From Proales similis (lineage: Eukaryota > Rotifera > Eurotatoria > Ploima > Proalidae), in contig JAGVRJ010000006.1 in assembly GCA_019059635.1 (NCBI GenBank), positions 2,046,001-2,110,000 on the forward strand: DNA of 64,000 nucleotides. The letters are read 5' to 3'. The position numbers and the translations under genes are program-made. Below are positions 25,401-34,947 of this stretch, piece after piece. Numbering within the stretch: the stretch's first letter is position 1; every line of letters begins with the position of its first letter. The notes under the pieces were generated by a model. That model saw nothing but the letters and a program-made list of their open reading frames with translations, made no database searches and was not told where the DNA came from.

Positions 25401-26650
25401 ATCGGCGTTCGTCTGATTGGACAGGGTTTGGCTTTTGTTCGAATGTGAAGGCGGGTTGTCCAAGCCACAAAAAGTCTTTTGCATGTTCATCCAAAGGCCG
25501 ACGAAGCCCCAGTTCTTGGCCAGTTTGTCTTTCAGCTCTGAGGTGCTCGTTGCGTCCAAGAGTGAATCGGGCCTGTTTTGCAAGCGATCGAATTGAACTA
25601 CAGTGTCACTTGAGTTCACATCGCTGCTGTTCTTGCACAACCCGGACGGCAGGTGAACAGCTAGAGCGCTCAGATCGTCCAGAGCCTCTTGAAAATGCAC
25701 ATAGCTTCTCATTCGACTTTCGAACTGTTCTACGCTTCGCTCGTGTTTTGAGCTGAAATTGAACATTTTGCGCAAATACTCTCTCTGTTCCACTTGATTC
25801 ATTTCACAAAATGGTTCTGCTGCGTTCGCCGAGTTGGCGGTAAGGTTCTTCAAACTCCCTGAGCCCGACTCGCACACCACTCGGTTTAATATGGCCAAGT
25901 CCGTGTCGTCTTCTTTTCGTGCAGATGTCAAATTTCGATAGATCTCGGCAAGCTGCTGTCGATTCAAGAAATAGTCGTTCGACCTTATGTCTCGATTTTG
26001 ATCACTTTTGTTGTGACTGACGGCGAACAGCTGTTCAAGCAGTTCGGCCAAGCTGTTTATATTTTGCGTATCACTCTCTTGAGCGAATAGAGGACTCATT
26101 GAGGACTCTTGCTTTATCCAACTAGATGACCAGTTAGATTTGAGTATTTTATCGATCCGAAACATCATGTCACTGGCGCTGATCAATCGATTTTCCTCTT
26201 AAGTTGTTTAAAATTTTAAATCTTTTTCAAACGAGAGAGTATTTACGTTGAATTTGGATATTCTACGAAGCCTTTCTCATTGCGGACGCCGTGTTCAGGT
26301 TTGCAAAATCCTTGCATTAGCGGAATGAAGCCTGCACTGGGCAAGGGCCATGCGTTGTAGAACACTAGAAACGGTCAGTGAGACGATTGGAATGTCCGAT
26401 TGGAATTGATGATGGTTCATACCTTGATCTTTGGCTTGCGCATGTTGCTTTTGCCGAATCGCCAGCATGATAAGAAAGAGCACCAGCGGCACGGTGAGCT
26501 CGAACACAAACACAAACTGACCCAAATTAGGATTTCGAGAGTGAATTTCGGGCTGAAATGTTCACCTACCAGACTTCGCTTTTTGGTTTGGACATTCTTC
26601 CACAAAAGAAGCTTCAGCTGTTGAGTGAATTTTTTCCTCTCAGACTCCAT
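19404..26650 (-). CDS. ABCA: ABCA-subfamily full transporter (ABCA1/2/4/7 type)
   Basis: Lipid-exporting full-length ABC transporter. Four exons join in frame: 26650-26570, 26516-26423, 26364-26267 and a 6.8-kb exon 26195-19404, giving about 2354 aa, the size of the ABCA1/2/4/7 group. Order: first TM helix (LTVPLVLFLIMLA), large N-glycosylated extracellular domain of about 550 aa, five TM helices with EKEMRLKEVMKIMGLDN, NBD1 (GHNGAGKTTT; LSGGMKRKLS; VILDEPTAGVDP; STHHMDEAELLGDR), second TM helix and ECD with several Cys, five TM helices, NBD2 (GVNGAGKTTT; VILLDEPTSGMDP; TSHSMEECEVLCTR), and the ABCA C-terminal motif VFINFVREYT. NBD2 has LSLGN instead of the usual SGGN signature. The start ATG gives MESERKKFTQQLKLLLWKN, the typical ABCA opening. 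Which member of the group cannot be decided from this reading. Confidence 0.93.
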
Positions 26651-27364
26651 TGAAATTGAAATTTAGATCACATAAGTGCGAAATAGTAAAGATGCCTGAA
26701 AGGAAGGCTCCTATCGACCTATTCTGGCCGCATTAATCTGGGAGAGAGAGAGAGAGAGAAATATATTGTGCTAAATAAATCCCATCGTACCACTCAAGAA
26801 AATATTAATAATAATAAATTATGTAACTCCAGGGAAACTGACGTTTGCAAACAAGAAGAAAAAGTCAATTTCAAACGACAGCAGGTTTCAAGCCGAATAA
26901 TTTAAATAGGTGTAGAATTTTTAATCTGAAATGAGACGCACATAGAGGGTGAGGAAGAGCCTGTTGACGATAATCAAGATGCGGTGGCGATGCTAGACGC
27001 CGGTTGCAACTGCGTATTGGCTGTTTATGACTCGCTCGGCTATTTAATTTGATTATTATGGGCCGATAATTTATGGACACTGTAAAGCAAGTGCGCAAAT
27101 AATGTTTTTTTTTCTTCTTACACACGGACAATCAATAGCGAGTGTCCGCCTCGTTTTGTATTATTTCTTAGTGCCCGCGCTTCTGTTTACACCTCGTCAC
27201 CGAGGGGCATTTAGGCAAGTCTGCGTTTGCATTTTAAAGATCAAATGACCTAGTTTTCTCTTTATTATTTAATGCTTTGACGGTGAGATAATAAAATGAA
27301 TAAAAGAAAATAATTAAACGATAAGTGCTCTTGTTGCCAGTTCGCCAGTCGCGCAGAAAGCTAG
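26651..27364. other. Intergenic region, 0.7 kb
   Basis: 5' flank of the ABCA gene and 3' flank of the STAND NTPase gene. It is AT-rich with a GA tract at 26741-26759 and poly-A/T stretches. I see no supported gene; a minus-strand frame at 26871-27131 is compositionally random. Confidence 0.5.
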
Positions 27365-28897
27365 CTAGTGAATGCAACAAGTAAATGCACTCCAAAAACT
27401 CGTCTTTGGAACATTGGCCAGCGACGATAAGCTTTCAATAGGTCGAGAGTGCTGTTCGAATGCTGAGTACAACTGCGAATCTTGGAGAGCAAAACTGGCT
27501 AACGATGATGATTGACAGAACGCTTTTAGCTTTTCGTTTAGCTCGGTATCACGTTCGCTTAATCTCTCGCGATAAAAGTTAAACTTTGATAAGAGATATT
27601 TGCGTTCGCCTGCCGAGTGAAACGGTTCATTTAAATCAACAATCAACTGGTGAGAGGAGCTAGCCGAGTCAATAAAAGCAATGTCAAGTGAATCTGAGCT
27701 TTCAATCGGAGTGGAGCTCCGTGGAATTGAGCTTCCAATTTGGTCACACAGTTGAGACCAGTAGAAGACGCAATTGATCATGCGTGCTCGCTTTTGACAT
27801 GCAAGTTTGCTTTCAAACAGAAACCGCTTTAGCGACTCATGCATAAGCTCATACGTTTGATTTTTCTCAACCAGAAAATGCTCGACTGCGGGCTGTAGTA
27901 GCTCATTTAAATTGCACTCGTCTAGATTTGCATGGAAGGCGTTTAATCTTTCAATTAAATATCTTAATGACATCTGACGCTTCGTAGTGAAGCACACAAG
28001 AGAAAAAAACGAAACAAGAAGGTCGGAGTTAATGTTGAACATTTCCAGCTTTTTACATAAATACTTGAATAATGAATTTAAATCTTTGATCTTGAATGCT
28101 TTAATATGATCTAGATCGAGTAGGTTTTTACTTGCGAGTCGAATGACATGATGAATTAGTCCGATGTTGCCCTTACTGTATTTGATTAATGGACGATATT
28201 TCGAAACAAGTGCGTTATTGCTTAGATGATGGTTCTCGGTTTGGCTTGCTAAGTAGTCGATTACGTCGCTGAATACCGGGTGAGAGATTGTGTTTTGACT
28301 TAGGTCGTTTAATGATTCATTTAATGCGATGCTTTTGAAATATTTTCTTTTTGAGAGTCTTTTCGGTGGATTTTCACAAAACATGACAATTTTGATCCAT
28401 TTCACTTGAGTCAGATTTAAAACGATGCTCTTAAATATGACTTGTTCTCTACGTTCGATTTTCTCATAGTTGTCGATCACAACTAGAAATTTCCGCTCAT
28501 TTGTCATTTCTTTTAGTTGGTGTACAATATTGTTTTCAAATGATAACTCGAAGCTGTTTCTAACTTGTCTTTCGAAATTCTCTATGAAATCGCCCACTGT
28601 CTGGTGTTGGTCGAAACTATGAAAAAACATTTGAAGATTAGACAGATCTTGGTGTGCTCTGTGAGGTTGTGAGAAACGGTTTCGGTAAATTTCGTTAAAT
28701 AAAGATGTTTTTCCGGTTCCAGGACAGCCGTGAATAATAAGACCTCGAATACGTCGATCGCTTGCAGTGGGACTAAGCAAGATCGAGCGGATACGATCAA
28801 TCACCCACTCTCTTCCGATTAGTTTTTCATCACTCATCTTAATGCTGAAGTAAGAATTTCTTATTCGTAGTGACCAGTGGTCACTGTTTGCAGGCAT
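27365..28897 (-). CDS. STAND-class P-loop NTPase, TANC/ANKRD50-like core without ankyrin repeats
   Basis: Intronless. ATGs at 28897 (MPANSDHW) or 28837 (MSDEKLIGREW); the second gives 490 aa and starts right at the domain. Motifs (490-aa numbering): IGREWVIDRIRSIL, the 'xCREW' lead-in seen before the NTPase of TANC/ANKRD50/NPHP3-type proteins; Walker A GCPGTGKTS (37-45); a strand/helix FFHSFDQHQTVGDF in the position of their VVAHHFCQ; Walker B FLVVIDNYEKI (117-127); and, late in the chain, YELMHESLKRFLFES, like the winged-helix HPSFREWL box. These relatives continue into ankyrin or TPR repeats; here the protein stops about 130 residues later with CCIH, possibly lipidated. Codons are visibly AT-richer than in neighbouring genes. 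Such switches usually act as signalling hubs; the function here is unknown. Confidence 0.7.
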   Translation of the reverse strand: MPANSDHWSLRIRNSYFSIKMSDEKLIGREWVIDRIRSILLSPTASDRRIRGLIIHGCPGTGKTSLFNEIYRNRFSQPHRAHQDLSNLQMFFHSFDQHQTVGDFIENFERQVRNSFELSFENNIVHQLKEMTNERKFLVVIDNYEKIERREQVIFKSIVLNLTQVKWIKIVMFCENPPKRLSKRKYFKSIALNESLNDLSQNTISHPVFSDVIDYLASQTENHHLSNNALVSKYRPLIKYSKGNIGLIHHVIRLASKNLLDLDHIKAFKIKDLNSLFKYLCKKLEMFNINSDLLVSFFSLVCFTTKRQMSLRYLIERLNAFHANLDECNLNELLQPAVEHFLVEKNQTYELMHESLKRFLFESKLACQKRARMINCVFYWSQLCDQIGSSIPRSSTPIESSDSLDIAFIDSASSSHQLIVDLNEPFHSAGERKYLLSKFNFYRERLSERDTELNEKLKAFCQSSSLASFALQDSQLYSAFEQHSRPIESLSSLANVPKTSFWSAFTCCIH

Positions 28898-28903
28898 TTT
28901 ATA
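28897..28903 (-). promoter_or_regulatory. TATA-box-like sequence of the STAND NTPase gene
   Basis: TATAAAA on the minus strand, overlapping the first possible ATG. If used as a TATA box, transcription would begin near 28870 and the ATG at 28837 would be the true start. This would leave the p53-type sites about 60-90 bp upstream of the transcription start. Position and sequence are seen; function is inferred. Confidence 0.4.
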
Positions 28904-28928
28904 ATGAGGAAGTAAGCGCGACAAGTCC

Positions 28929-28958
28929 GGACATGTTCAGACATGTTCTAACATGTTC
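28929..28958. promoter_or_regulatory. p53-family response element (two perfect half-sites plus a third)
   Basis: Two adjacent decamers, GGACATGTTC and AGACATGTTC, each fit the p53/p63/p73 half-site RRRCWWGYYY at every position with zero spacer, forming a perfect 20-bp site with the preferred CATG core. A third decamer, TAACATGTTC (28949-28958), follows directly with one mismatch. The cluster sits 32 bp upstream of the first ATG of the STAND NTPase gene. DNA specificity of p53-family proteins is conserved across animals, so the site is credible even in an invertebrate; binding is not shown. Confidence 0.65.
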
Positions 28959-28993
28959 GGACAAAATATTCACAAGTGGTGCATTTAACATCA

Positions 28994-29013
28994 ATGCATG
29001 TTCTAACATGTCG
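28994..29013. promoter_or_regulatory. Second, weaker p53-type site
   Basis: ATGCATGTTC followed directly by TAACATGTCG: one and two mismatches to the p53 half-site consensus, both with CATG cores. It lies 35 bp beyond the first cluster and shares the GTTCTAACATGT core with it, suggesting local duplication or a composite element. Confidence 0.4.
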
Positions 29014-29390
29014 ATTCGAAGAAATTCTACCCGAACCCTGATTTAGAATGGTGATGGGTCAAGTATTTGTTGGCCTTGTTGCTTTATTTAGATCCAGTGG
29101 TGATTCTAAATTAAAATCTGTTCTAAACATAAACACTTTGAAGATCTAATTTTATTTACAAGAGTGTCTCGTTACACATTCACCAGTACAGAAATGTAAA
29201 AAATTTCAGATAGGAAGCGAGCGGCCACCAGAAAAATTTCATTTAATACGATTTTGTAAAATTAACAACAGATTGGCGAAATTTCTGTTCTTAAGGCTCA
29301 AGTTGCCGTGTTGAATTTCTTAGTAACCAGCTTTGATAGTAAATGCCTTTTAAAGATTCACTAATTAAAGGAACGAGTTGAACTAACGAA

Positions 29391-31710
29391 TTAATTTTTG
29401 TTTTGGTGACCAGATAAGGCTGCCGTGTCGTTGGAAGCTGGGGGAGGCATTTGATAGCTGCCCTGATACGATGAGAGCATTGAGGGAAACTGTGACGGGA
29501 AAAAATGAGGCGTCGGCGCATTTTGTGGATGCATTGCCATGTTGGCCGCATAAAACGACTGGGCCGACTCGGGCGCTGACTTTGCATGAAAGAAATCAAA
29601 AAAGTGACTCGCATATTTTTGATTGAGCAATGGATTGTTAAGGAGAGGGTTATTTGCAGACATATGTTTCCATTGGTTGGCAGCCATCATGAGTTGAGTT
29701 CTTGGATCGAATTGATCCTCACCTGGTTTGTTGGGCATCATGAACTGGTTCATGAAACAAGACGGGTGAGGAAGAAACTTCATATGGAATGGGTTATGAA
29801 TGTTGGAGTGAGAATGGTGCACTGACGAGAGCTCCTGATAATTTGCGTTGGATTCGTTCTTAAATGGAACCAAAGGCAGAACAGGATCCGGTTTAACTGG
29901 CACATTTGAACGCTTTGGATTTTCAGCAATTTTCTCAGTGGCTTTGGTCGTGGCCTTCTTCTGATTGTTGTTCATCAAGGCACTGTTCAGATCTTCTTCG
30001 CCTACACTGTTGCAACGCTGCTTTTTCCGCTCATTTTTGTTCTCTGCTCGTGACTTGAGGGTAACTGGTGCACAAATTTCAGACTTGGTGTCGGGGCTGC
30101 CGTTTACTGTCAGACTAATGTCTGTCAGAGTTTTGTGTTCTTTGGTCAGATTTGGACCTGGCGTAAGCAAACTGGCACATTTTTTCAATTCTGGCTCCTC
30201 TTTTTCTGCTGGAATTTGGTGTTTTGTATTGAGAATGGGACTCTCTCTAGGCTGAACAGGCTGATCGAGTATTTTTGTGTTTTTGTTTGTGCTCGTCTGA
30301 TCTCGTATGGCTATTGTCTCTGTATTTTCATTCATTTCCTTTTCTGTCTGGTTCTTTACAACAGCAGGTTCGATCGTATTCATATTCTCTTTGTTGGCGA
30401 TTTGCTCCTCTTCATTTGCCAGATCTGGCTCTTCTTCAGGCTCCGTGATCTCCTCAGATTTTTCCTCCGCTTTCTTTAAAGCCTCTTCAATGTTATCGCC
30501 AGTGCGAATCTCTTGCCTAGTTTGCAGAACACCTGCATTAAAGAGCTCTTTGTCTGTCCGATAGAAGAGCCGCATCGGTGCATTCTTACAAAGCACCAAT
30601 TTAAATTTCGCTGGCTTAAGAATTTGCTTGTAACGAATTGTCTTACCCGTCTCCATGCGTAAATATACGCAATGTCCATCAGTGTGAGGTCTCCGTTCAG
30701 TGGCTTGTCATCGTACATGATATCGATCTGTTGAAAAAGTTTGCCAATTCACCTGACCCGAATAGCTTCAAGAGTAAGAAAAACGCCTTACAGAACATGT
30801 TTCGGGCAGTTTAAGGCGCATTTGAATGAACTTTCTCAAAACGTTGACAGTCAAATGGGCTGGGCATTGAAGGAAGCTCTTAGGACCGTTGGGGGCCTGA
30901 ATTCAATTTGTTAGAAATCCTAAAGACTCGAACGCTTTCGTCTAGAATCTCACCATCTCTTGGTTCCTCATCGAGTCGCATATCTCGTTCAGGCCCCTTA
31001 AAAAAGAGTTGCAACAAAACGAGGTATTGTCTTCTGATAGTAAAAAGTGAATTACGTCTCGCTGAATTCGATTGAAAGGCTAATGTCGACCAGATTGTCT
31101 CGGATAAATATGTCTTCATCAATTTGACCGAGGGCTTCCTTGTCCAAGTTGTTTTTCTTCTTCTTCAAATCTAGGAAGAAATATAAATTCCATGTGAATG
31201 AGTAGGATGGTTACTTGAGCTTACATTTTATGCCTTTGGGATGATTGGCATAGAAATGTTGTCGCCGACGCATTTCATCTAAACCCCGTTTTGATATATT
31301 AGGGTGAATTGTGTCCAGTTTTGGTCACTCACTTTTGAATAGACCCGGTACGAGTTTGTAGACAACAAATTGAAGATTGAAGTCTTTTCTGCCGGGCAAA
31401 TTGTTTAAAGAGAAGCGCTGCCGGTGTTTGGCTCGGGACAACTTACCGCAAATAGGCGCCGATTTTCTCGCGATTTATCTCTATCTTACAAATTGGACAG
31501 CATTCTTTGCGTCTGATGTACTTTACAATGCAGGACTTGCAAACTGAAGGGGACGAGCTTGAGATGCGTCATTCGAGCTGATAATTAAACGCACTTACAG
31601 CTGTGTAAACATTCGTTGACAGTGCAAGCGTCGATCAGGTATCCCTTGCACAAGCGGCATTTGAGGTGCTGACTCAAATCGCTGATTTTCAGTTTCACTA
31701 CTCGATGCAT
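29391..31710 (-). CDS. PCGF: Polycomb group RING finger protein (PCGF) with long C-terminal tail
   Basis: Subunit of PRC1-type H2A ubiquitin ligase complexes; pairs with RING1. First exon from 31710: [20 protein letters not shown] then [17 protein letters not shown], continuing in the next exon as [20 protein letters not shown]. This is the PCGF RING with the diagnostic GYLIDA-T-ECLHSFCK. Middle exons give [11 protein letters not shown], a Lys-rich loop, and the RAWUL-type ubiquitin-like domain ([27 protein letters not shown]) extending into [14 protein letters not shown]. The last exon (30656-29391) adds about 370 residues beyond the RAWUL: a Glu/Asn/Lys-rich stretch, then Met/Asn/Phe/Pro-rich sequence ([31 protein letters not shown]). 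Most PCGF3/5 proteins end after RAWUL; PSC/Su(z)2 of flies have long tails. Faces the m-AAA gene head-to-head. Confidence 0.87.
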
Positions 31711-32311
31711 ATCAACACACAGAATAGTGCGATCAGTTGAATCAGAAACGCAGCTGATTCAGAACCTCAACAAAACAAATACCATACAACTTTGTGCCAG
31801 CCATGTGCCGGACATGATTGATTGGTCAGCTGTGCTCGCATAAATTAGGCTGGTACTTGCGCGTTTGTCTTACACTGTCAGCAGCAGCAGCCTTACAGTA
31901 GACACCGATCTAAAACCCTCCTTGTCTCCTTGAAGACAGTGTGTGTGTGATCGACTCGGTTCATTTCTACGGAATATCTATCATGAGACCGATCCAACTC
32001 GCACTCGACTGTGATTCATCGACAGAAAATAAGGTACTGAAAACATCAAATCTAAGGGAACTTTGGTAACACGTAAAACCCTGCAGCCAGGGGCGCCGCT
32101 CCCAACTCCATCAGTGGTGGGGCATCTCCCAACTGAGCGTCGTCGCCTCAATAATAAACTGTTTTTTGGCCAAACCAATTACGTTCAGATAAGACAAAAA
32201 TCGAAGCGTTTTCATATATTTTTGCTTAGATCTGCTTGCTGCAAATGTTACGCAAACCCTTGTCATTATCCAGATTGCGCAGATCGCACAGCTGAATATT
32301 TTCAATGCGAG
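31711..32311. promoter_or_regulatory. Shared 5' region of PCGF and m-AAA-like genes
   Basis: About 600 bp between two divergent genes; likely holds both promoters. The plus-strand frame of the m-AAA gene is open back to 32063, including a GC-rich piece at 32080-32140 unlike the surrounding AT-rich sequence. That upstream frame has no protein-like features and I treat it as 5' UTR. Confidence 0.45.
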
Positions 32312-34639
32312 ATGTATCTTCGATTTGATAGGTCAAAGTTTTGTCGTATCAATCGACCCTTTCTTGAGGGACTCTACAGAGCTCCGCGTGCTAGCCAAGC
32401 GCACGCAGTTCTCTTTGAACTCAATAAGAGCTTGGCAACAGGCAGCAAGCTCGTCAGCAATTTTCAAGTCAGCCGAGCTTACTCTAAATCGAGAATTCCG
32501 GACTTCAAATGGGATTCTGACAAACCGTCTGGGTCTCAATCAGCGCCTAATAGAGCGCCCAGTCCTAGAGATCAATTGCTCTTCATATTTCTGACCGGCC
32601 TGAGCGCGTTCATTGCCTACAGATTCATAAAATATCAGCAAGAGATAAATAACCTTCGACTTAAGATTGAGAGCGAACAGCAGAACTTGTCCAAAGCTCA
32701 AATAGAAACTGGCCAAGCAGAGCCAAGAGAGTCCGAGTCAGGTGACGGTTCAGCAGAGGCGGTTCAACTCAGTGCGCCACAGATCGATGTTAAGAAGAAT
32801 GGACTGCTTCTTACATGGAGCGAATTTGTGAACCAGTTTTTAGCCAAAGGTCTCGTCGCCGAACTAAGGGCGTCAACAAGCTCTCCTCTGGTGGTGGTCG
32901 TGCTTAAAGAAGGCCTTAAGATCGACGGAAATACTTTCAAATACTTTTTTATGTCCATGCCCACCGAAGGGCTGGAAGAGAAGCTCGAGCGGGCGCAAAA
33001 CGAACTCAAAATAAAACACGAAGACCGAGTTCAAGTGGTTTTCAACAGCACTAGTATGCTCAGCATCGCTATTCAGCTGTTTGTATTTGCCTTTGTTGGC
33101 ATTTTATTGTACAGGTTCACCAAGCGTTTGGCCTCTAATGTTCAGTCCGGACCCTCTGATTTGATGTCTCAGTTCACCAAAGCCAAGTTCACCATGGTTG
33201 ATCCACATCTCAAGTCCGGAGTGCCCCAGGTTTCGTTCAAAGACGTGGCCGGTCTCCACGAAGCCAAGGTGGAGGTCAAAGAGTTTGTCGACTACCTTCA
33301 AGAGCCGGAGAAATTCGCCAGACTCGGCGCTCGTGTGCCCAAAGGCGCATTGCTTTTAGGCCCGCCTGGTTGTGGTAAAACGCTGCTTGCAAAGGCAGTG
33401 GCCGCCGAGGCCAGTGTGCCCTTCCTGAGCATGGCCGGAACAGAGTTCATTGAGATGATTGGCGGAGTTGGCGCCGCTCGTGTGCGCAGCTTGTTCGAGG
33501 AGGCGAAGAAGCAATCGCCTGCCATCATCTATATTGACGAGGTGGACGCAATAGGCAGAAAGCGATCCGATTCAAATCAAATGGGCGGCCTAGGCGAATC
33601 AGATCAAACTCTAAATCAGCTTTTGGTCTCTTTGGATGGCCTTGAGTCCAACTCGAATGTGATCATTTTGGCCAGTACCAACCGAGCCGACATTCTTGAC
33701 AAGGCCCTTCTCCGTCCGGGCCGTTTTGATCGGCATATAACCATCGACCTGCCGACCTATTTAGAAAGAGTAGAAATTCTCAATCTTCACATGAAGCCGC
33801 TAAAGCTTGAATTCAAAGGACAAGACAAAGAGAATTTCGTTTCCTATTTGTCACATTTGACGCCCAGATTTTCGGGTGCTGATTTGGCCAATATTTGCAA
33901 CGAAGCCGCTCTGCTGGCGGCCAGAAACGGCGCACAGACTGTCACTCAAGACGACTTCATTGCGGCGTTGGAGAGAGTCACTGCCGGAGCTGAGAAAAAA
34001 ACTTCCACAATAAGCGTGGAAGACCGTAAGGTGCTCGCCTATCGAGAGTGCGGCAAAGTTCTAATCAGCTGGCTGCGACCCAACTCTGATCTCGTGCTAA
34101 AAGTCTCTCTTCTGGCTCGAACCAAAGCGAGCGCTTTCTCCCAATTCCTTCCCACCGATAAAAAGCTCTACTCAAAAGAGGAGCTCTTCGATCAAATGTG
34201 CATGTACTTTGGCGGCCGAGTGACCGAGTCGATTGTGTTCAACCATTTCACGACCAAGTCGGAGGAGGATCTTAAACGAATCACAAAGCTGGCCTACGCT
34301 CAAGTGGAGTCGTTGGGCATGAACGACGCCATAGGCAATTTGTCCTTTCCGACTCAGCAAGAGGAGAAAGCGTCGGGCGGAATGGTTGGCAAGAGGCCGT
34401 ACAGTAAGAAACTTCAAAGTATAATCGACCTGGAGGTTAACAAGCTGATTGCCCAAGCGCACGCATCGGCAGAGCAAACAATTCGCGACAATATAGACAA
34501 GTTACATAAGCTGGCCAACGAGCTGATTACGCGAGAGAAGCTCACCTACGAAGAAATTGTTAAGCTGATCGGGCCGCCGCAGAACCAGGAGAGGTACGAC
34601 GCAGCAAAGATGGCCGCTCTTAAACAACCCGTGGAATGA
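32312..34639 (+). CDS. m-AAA (FtsH/AFG3L2/paraplegin) family protein, catalytically dead protease
   Basis: Intronless; 775 aa from ATG 32312 (MYLRFDRSKFCRINRPFLEG, an Arg-rich mitochondrial-type presequence). Two TM helices (LFIFLTGLSAFIAYRF and SIAIQLFVFAFVGILLY) flank the FtsH-extracellular domain, the inner-membrane m-AAA layout. The AAA module is intact for ATP use: Walker A GPPGCGKT (350-357), Walker B IIYIDEVDAIG, SRH NRADILDKALLRPGRFDR. The peptidase domain keeps its fold motifs (VSLLARTKASAFSQFLP, FDQMCMYFGGRV, EEDLKRITKLAYAQV) but the zinc site HEAGH is RECGK (578-582), removing both metal histidines. Pore loop MFVGVG reads MIGGVG (382-387), losing the aromatic. It may act as a regulatory subunit in a hetero-oligomer with an active m-AAA paralog encoded elsewhere, or as a chaperone; inference. 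Confidence 0.9.
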   Translation: MYLRFDRSKFCRINRPFLEGLYRAPRASQAHAVLFELNKSLATGSKLVSNFQVSRAYSKSRIPDFKWDSDKPSGSQSAPNRAPSPRDQLLFIFLTGLSAFIAYRFIKYQQEINNLRLKIESEQQNLSKAQIETGQAEPRESESGDGSAEAVQLSAPQIDVKKNGLLLTWSEFVNQFLAKGLVAELRASTSSPLVVVVLKEGLKIDGNTFKYFFMSMPTEGLEEKLERAQNELKIKHEDRVQVVFNSTSMLSIAIQLFVFAFVGILLYRFTKRLASNVQSGPSDLMSQFTKAKFTMVDPHLKSGVPQVSFKDVAGLHEAKVEVKEFVDYLQEPEKFARLGARVPKGALLLGPPGCGKTLLAKAVAAEASVPFLSMAGTEFIEMIGGVGAARVRSLFEEAKKQSPAIIYIDEVDAIGRKRSDSNQMGGLGESDQTLNQLLVSLDGLESNSNVIILASTNRADILDKALLRPGRFDRHITIDLPTYLERVEILNLHMKPLKLEFKGQDKENFVSYLSHLTPRFSGADLANICNEAALLAARNGAQTVTQDDFIAALERVTAGAEKKTSTISVEDRKVLAYRECGKVLISWLRPNSDLVLKVSLLARTKASAFSQFLPTDKKLYSKEELFDQMCMYFGGRVTESIVFNHFTTKSEEDLKRITKLAYAQVESLGMNDAIGNLSFPTQQEEKASGGMVGKRPYSKKLQSIIDLEVNKLIAQAHASAEQTIRDNIDKLHKLANELITREKLTYEEIVKLIGPPQNQERYDAAKMAALKQPVE

Positions 34640-34947
34640 ATAGATCAACCGGCGCGCTACATGATTCTCGGTCCCAGTTTATTGTACAGTTTTAAATAAA
34701 CAGTTCGCGAAAGAGTATTCATTCAACTCAATTCAATTTTGAATTGCACTGCGCAGCAGGCGATCGACGAGGCGTAAAACTGGTTCTCGCAATTAGACTC
34801 CTAATCGGCACCTGTTGTCAAATAATAGACCGGTTTAACTTGGTGCTTTTTTAAAGATCGGTTTACATTTCTCTTCTCTTTCCAGTTTCTAATCGGCCCA
34901 AGTCGAGTTCGAAATTTTATTCAACTCAGTCTTGAAAATTTTCAAAG

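Noticed and set aside
26184-26186. ABCA start at the beginning of its 6.8-kb exon
   Set aside because: The codon there is TTG, and three upstream exons supply the missing first TM helix with a proper ATG at 26650.
28868-28884. Palindrome AGTGACC-AGT-GGTCACT near the STAND start, nuclear-receptor-like half-sites
   Set aside because: The half-sites are everted with a 3-bp gap, and the element probably lies in the 5' UTR or coding region. Too weak to call.
32063-32311. N-terminal extension of the m-AAA-like protein
   Set aside because: The frame is open but not protein-like, and the ATG at 32312 gives a good mitochondrial presequence.
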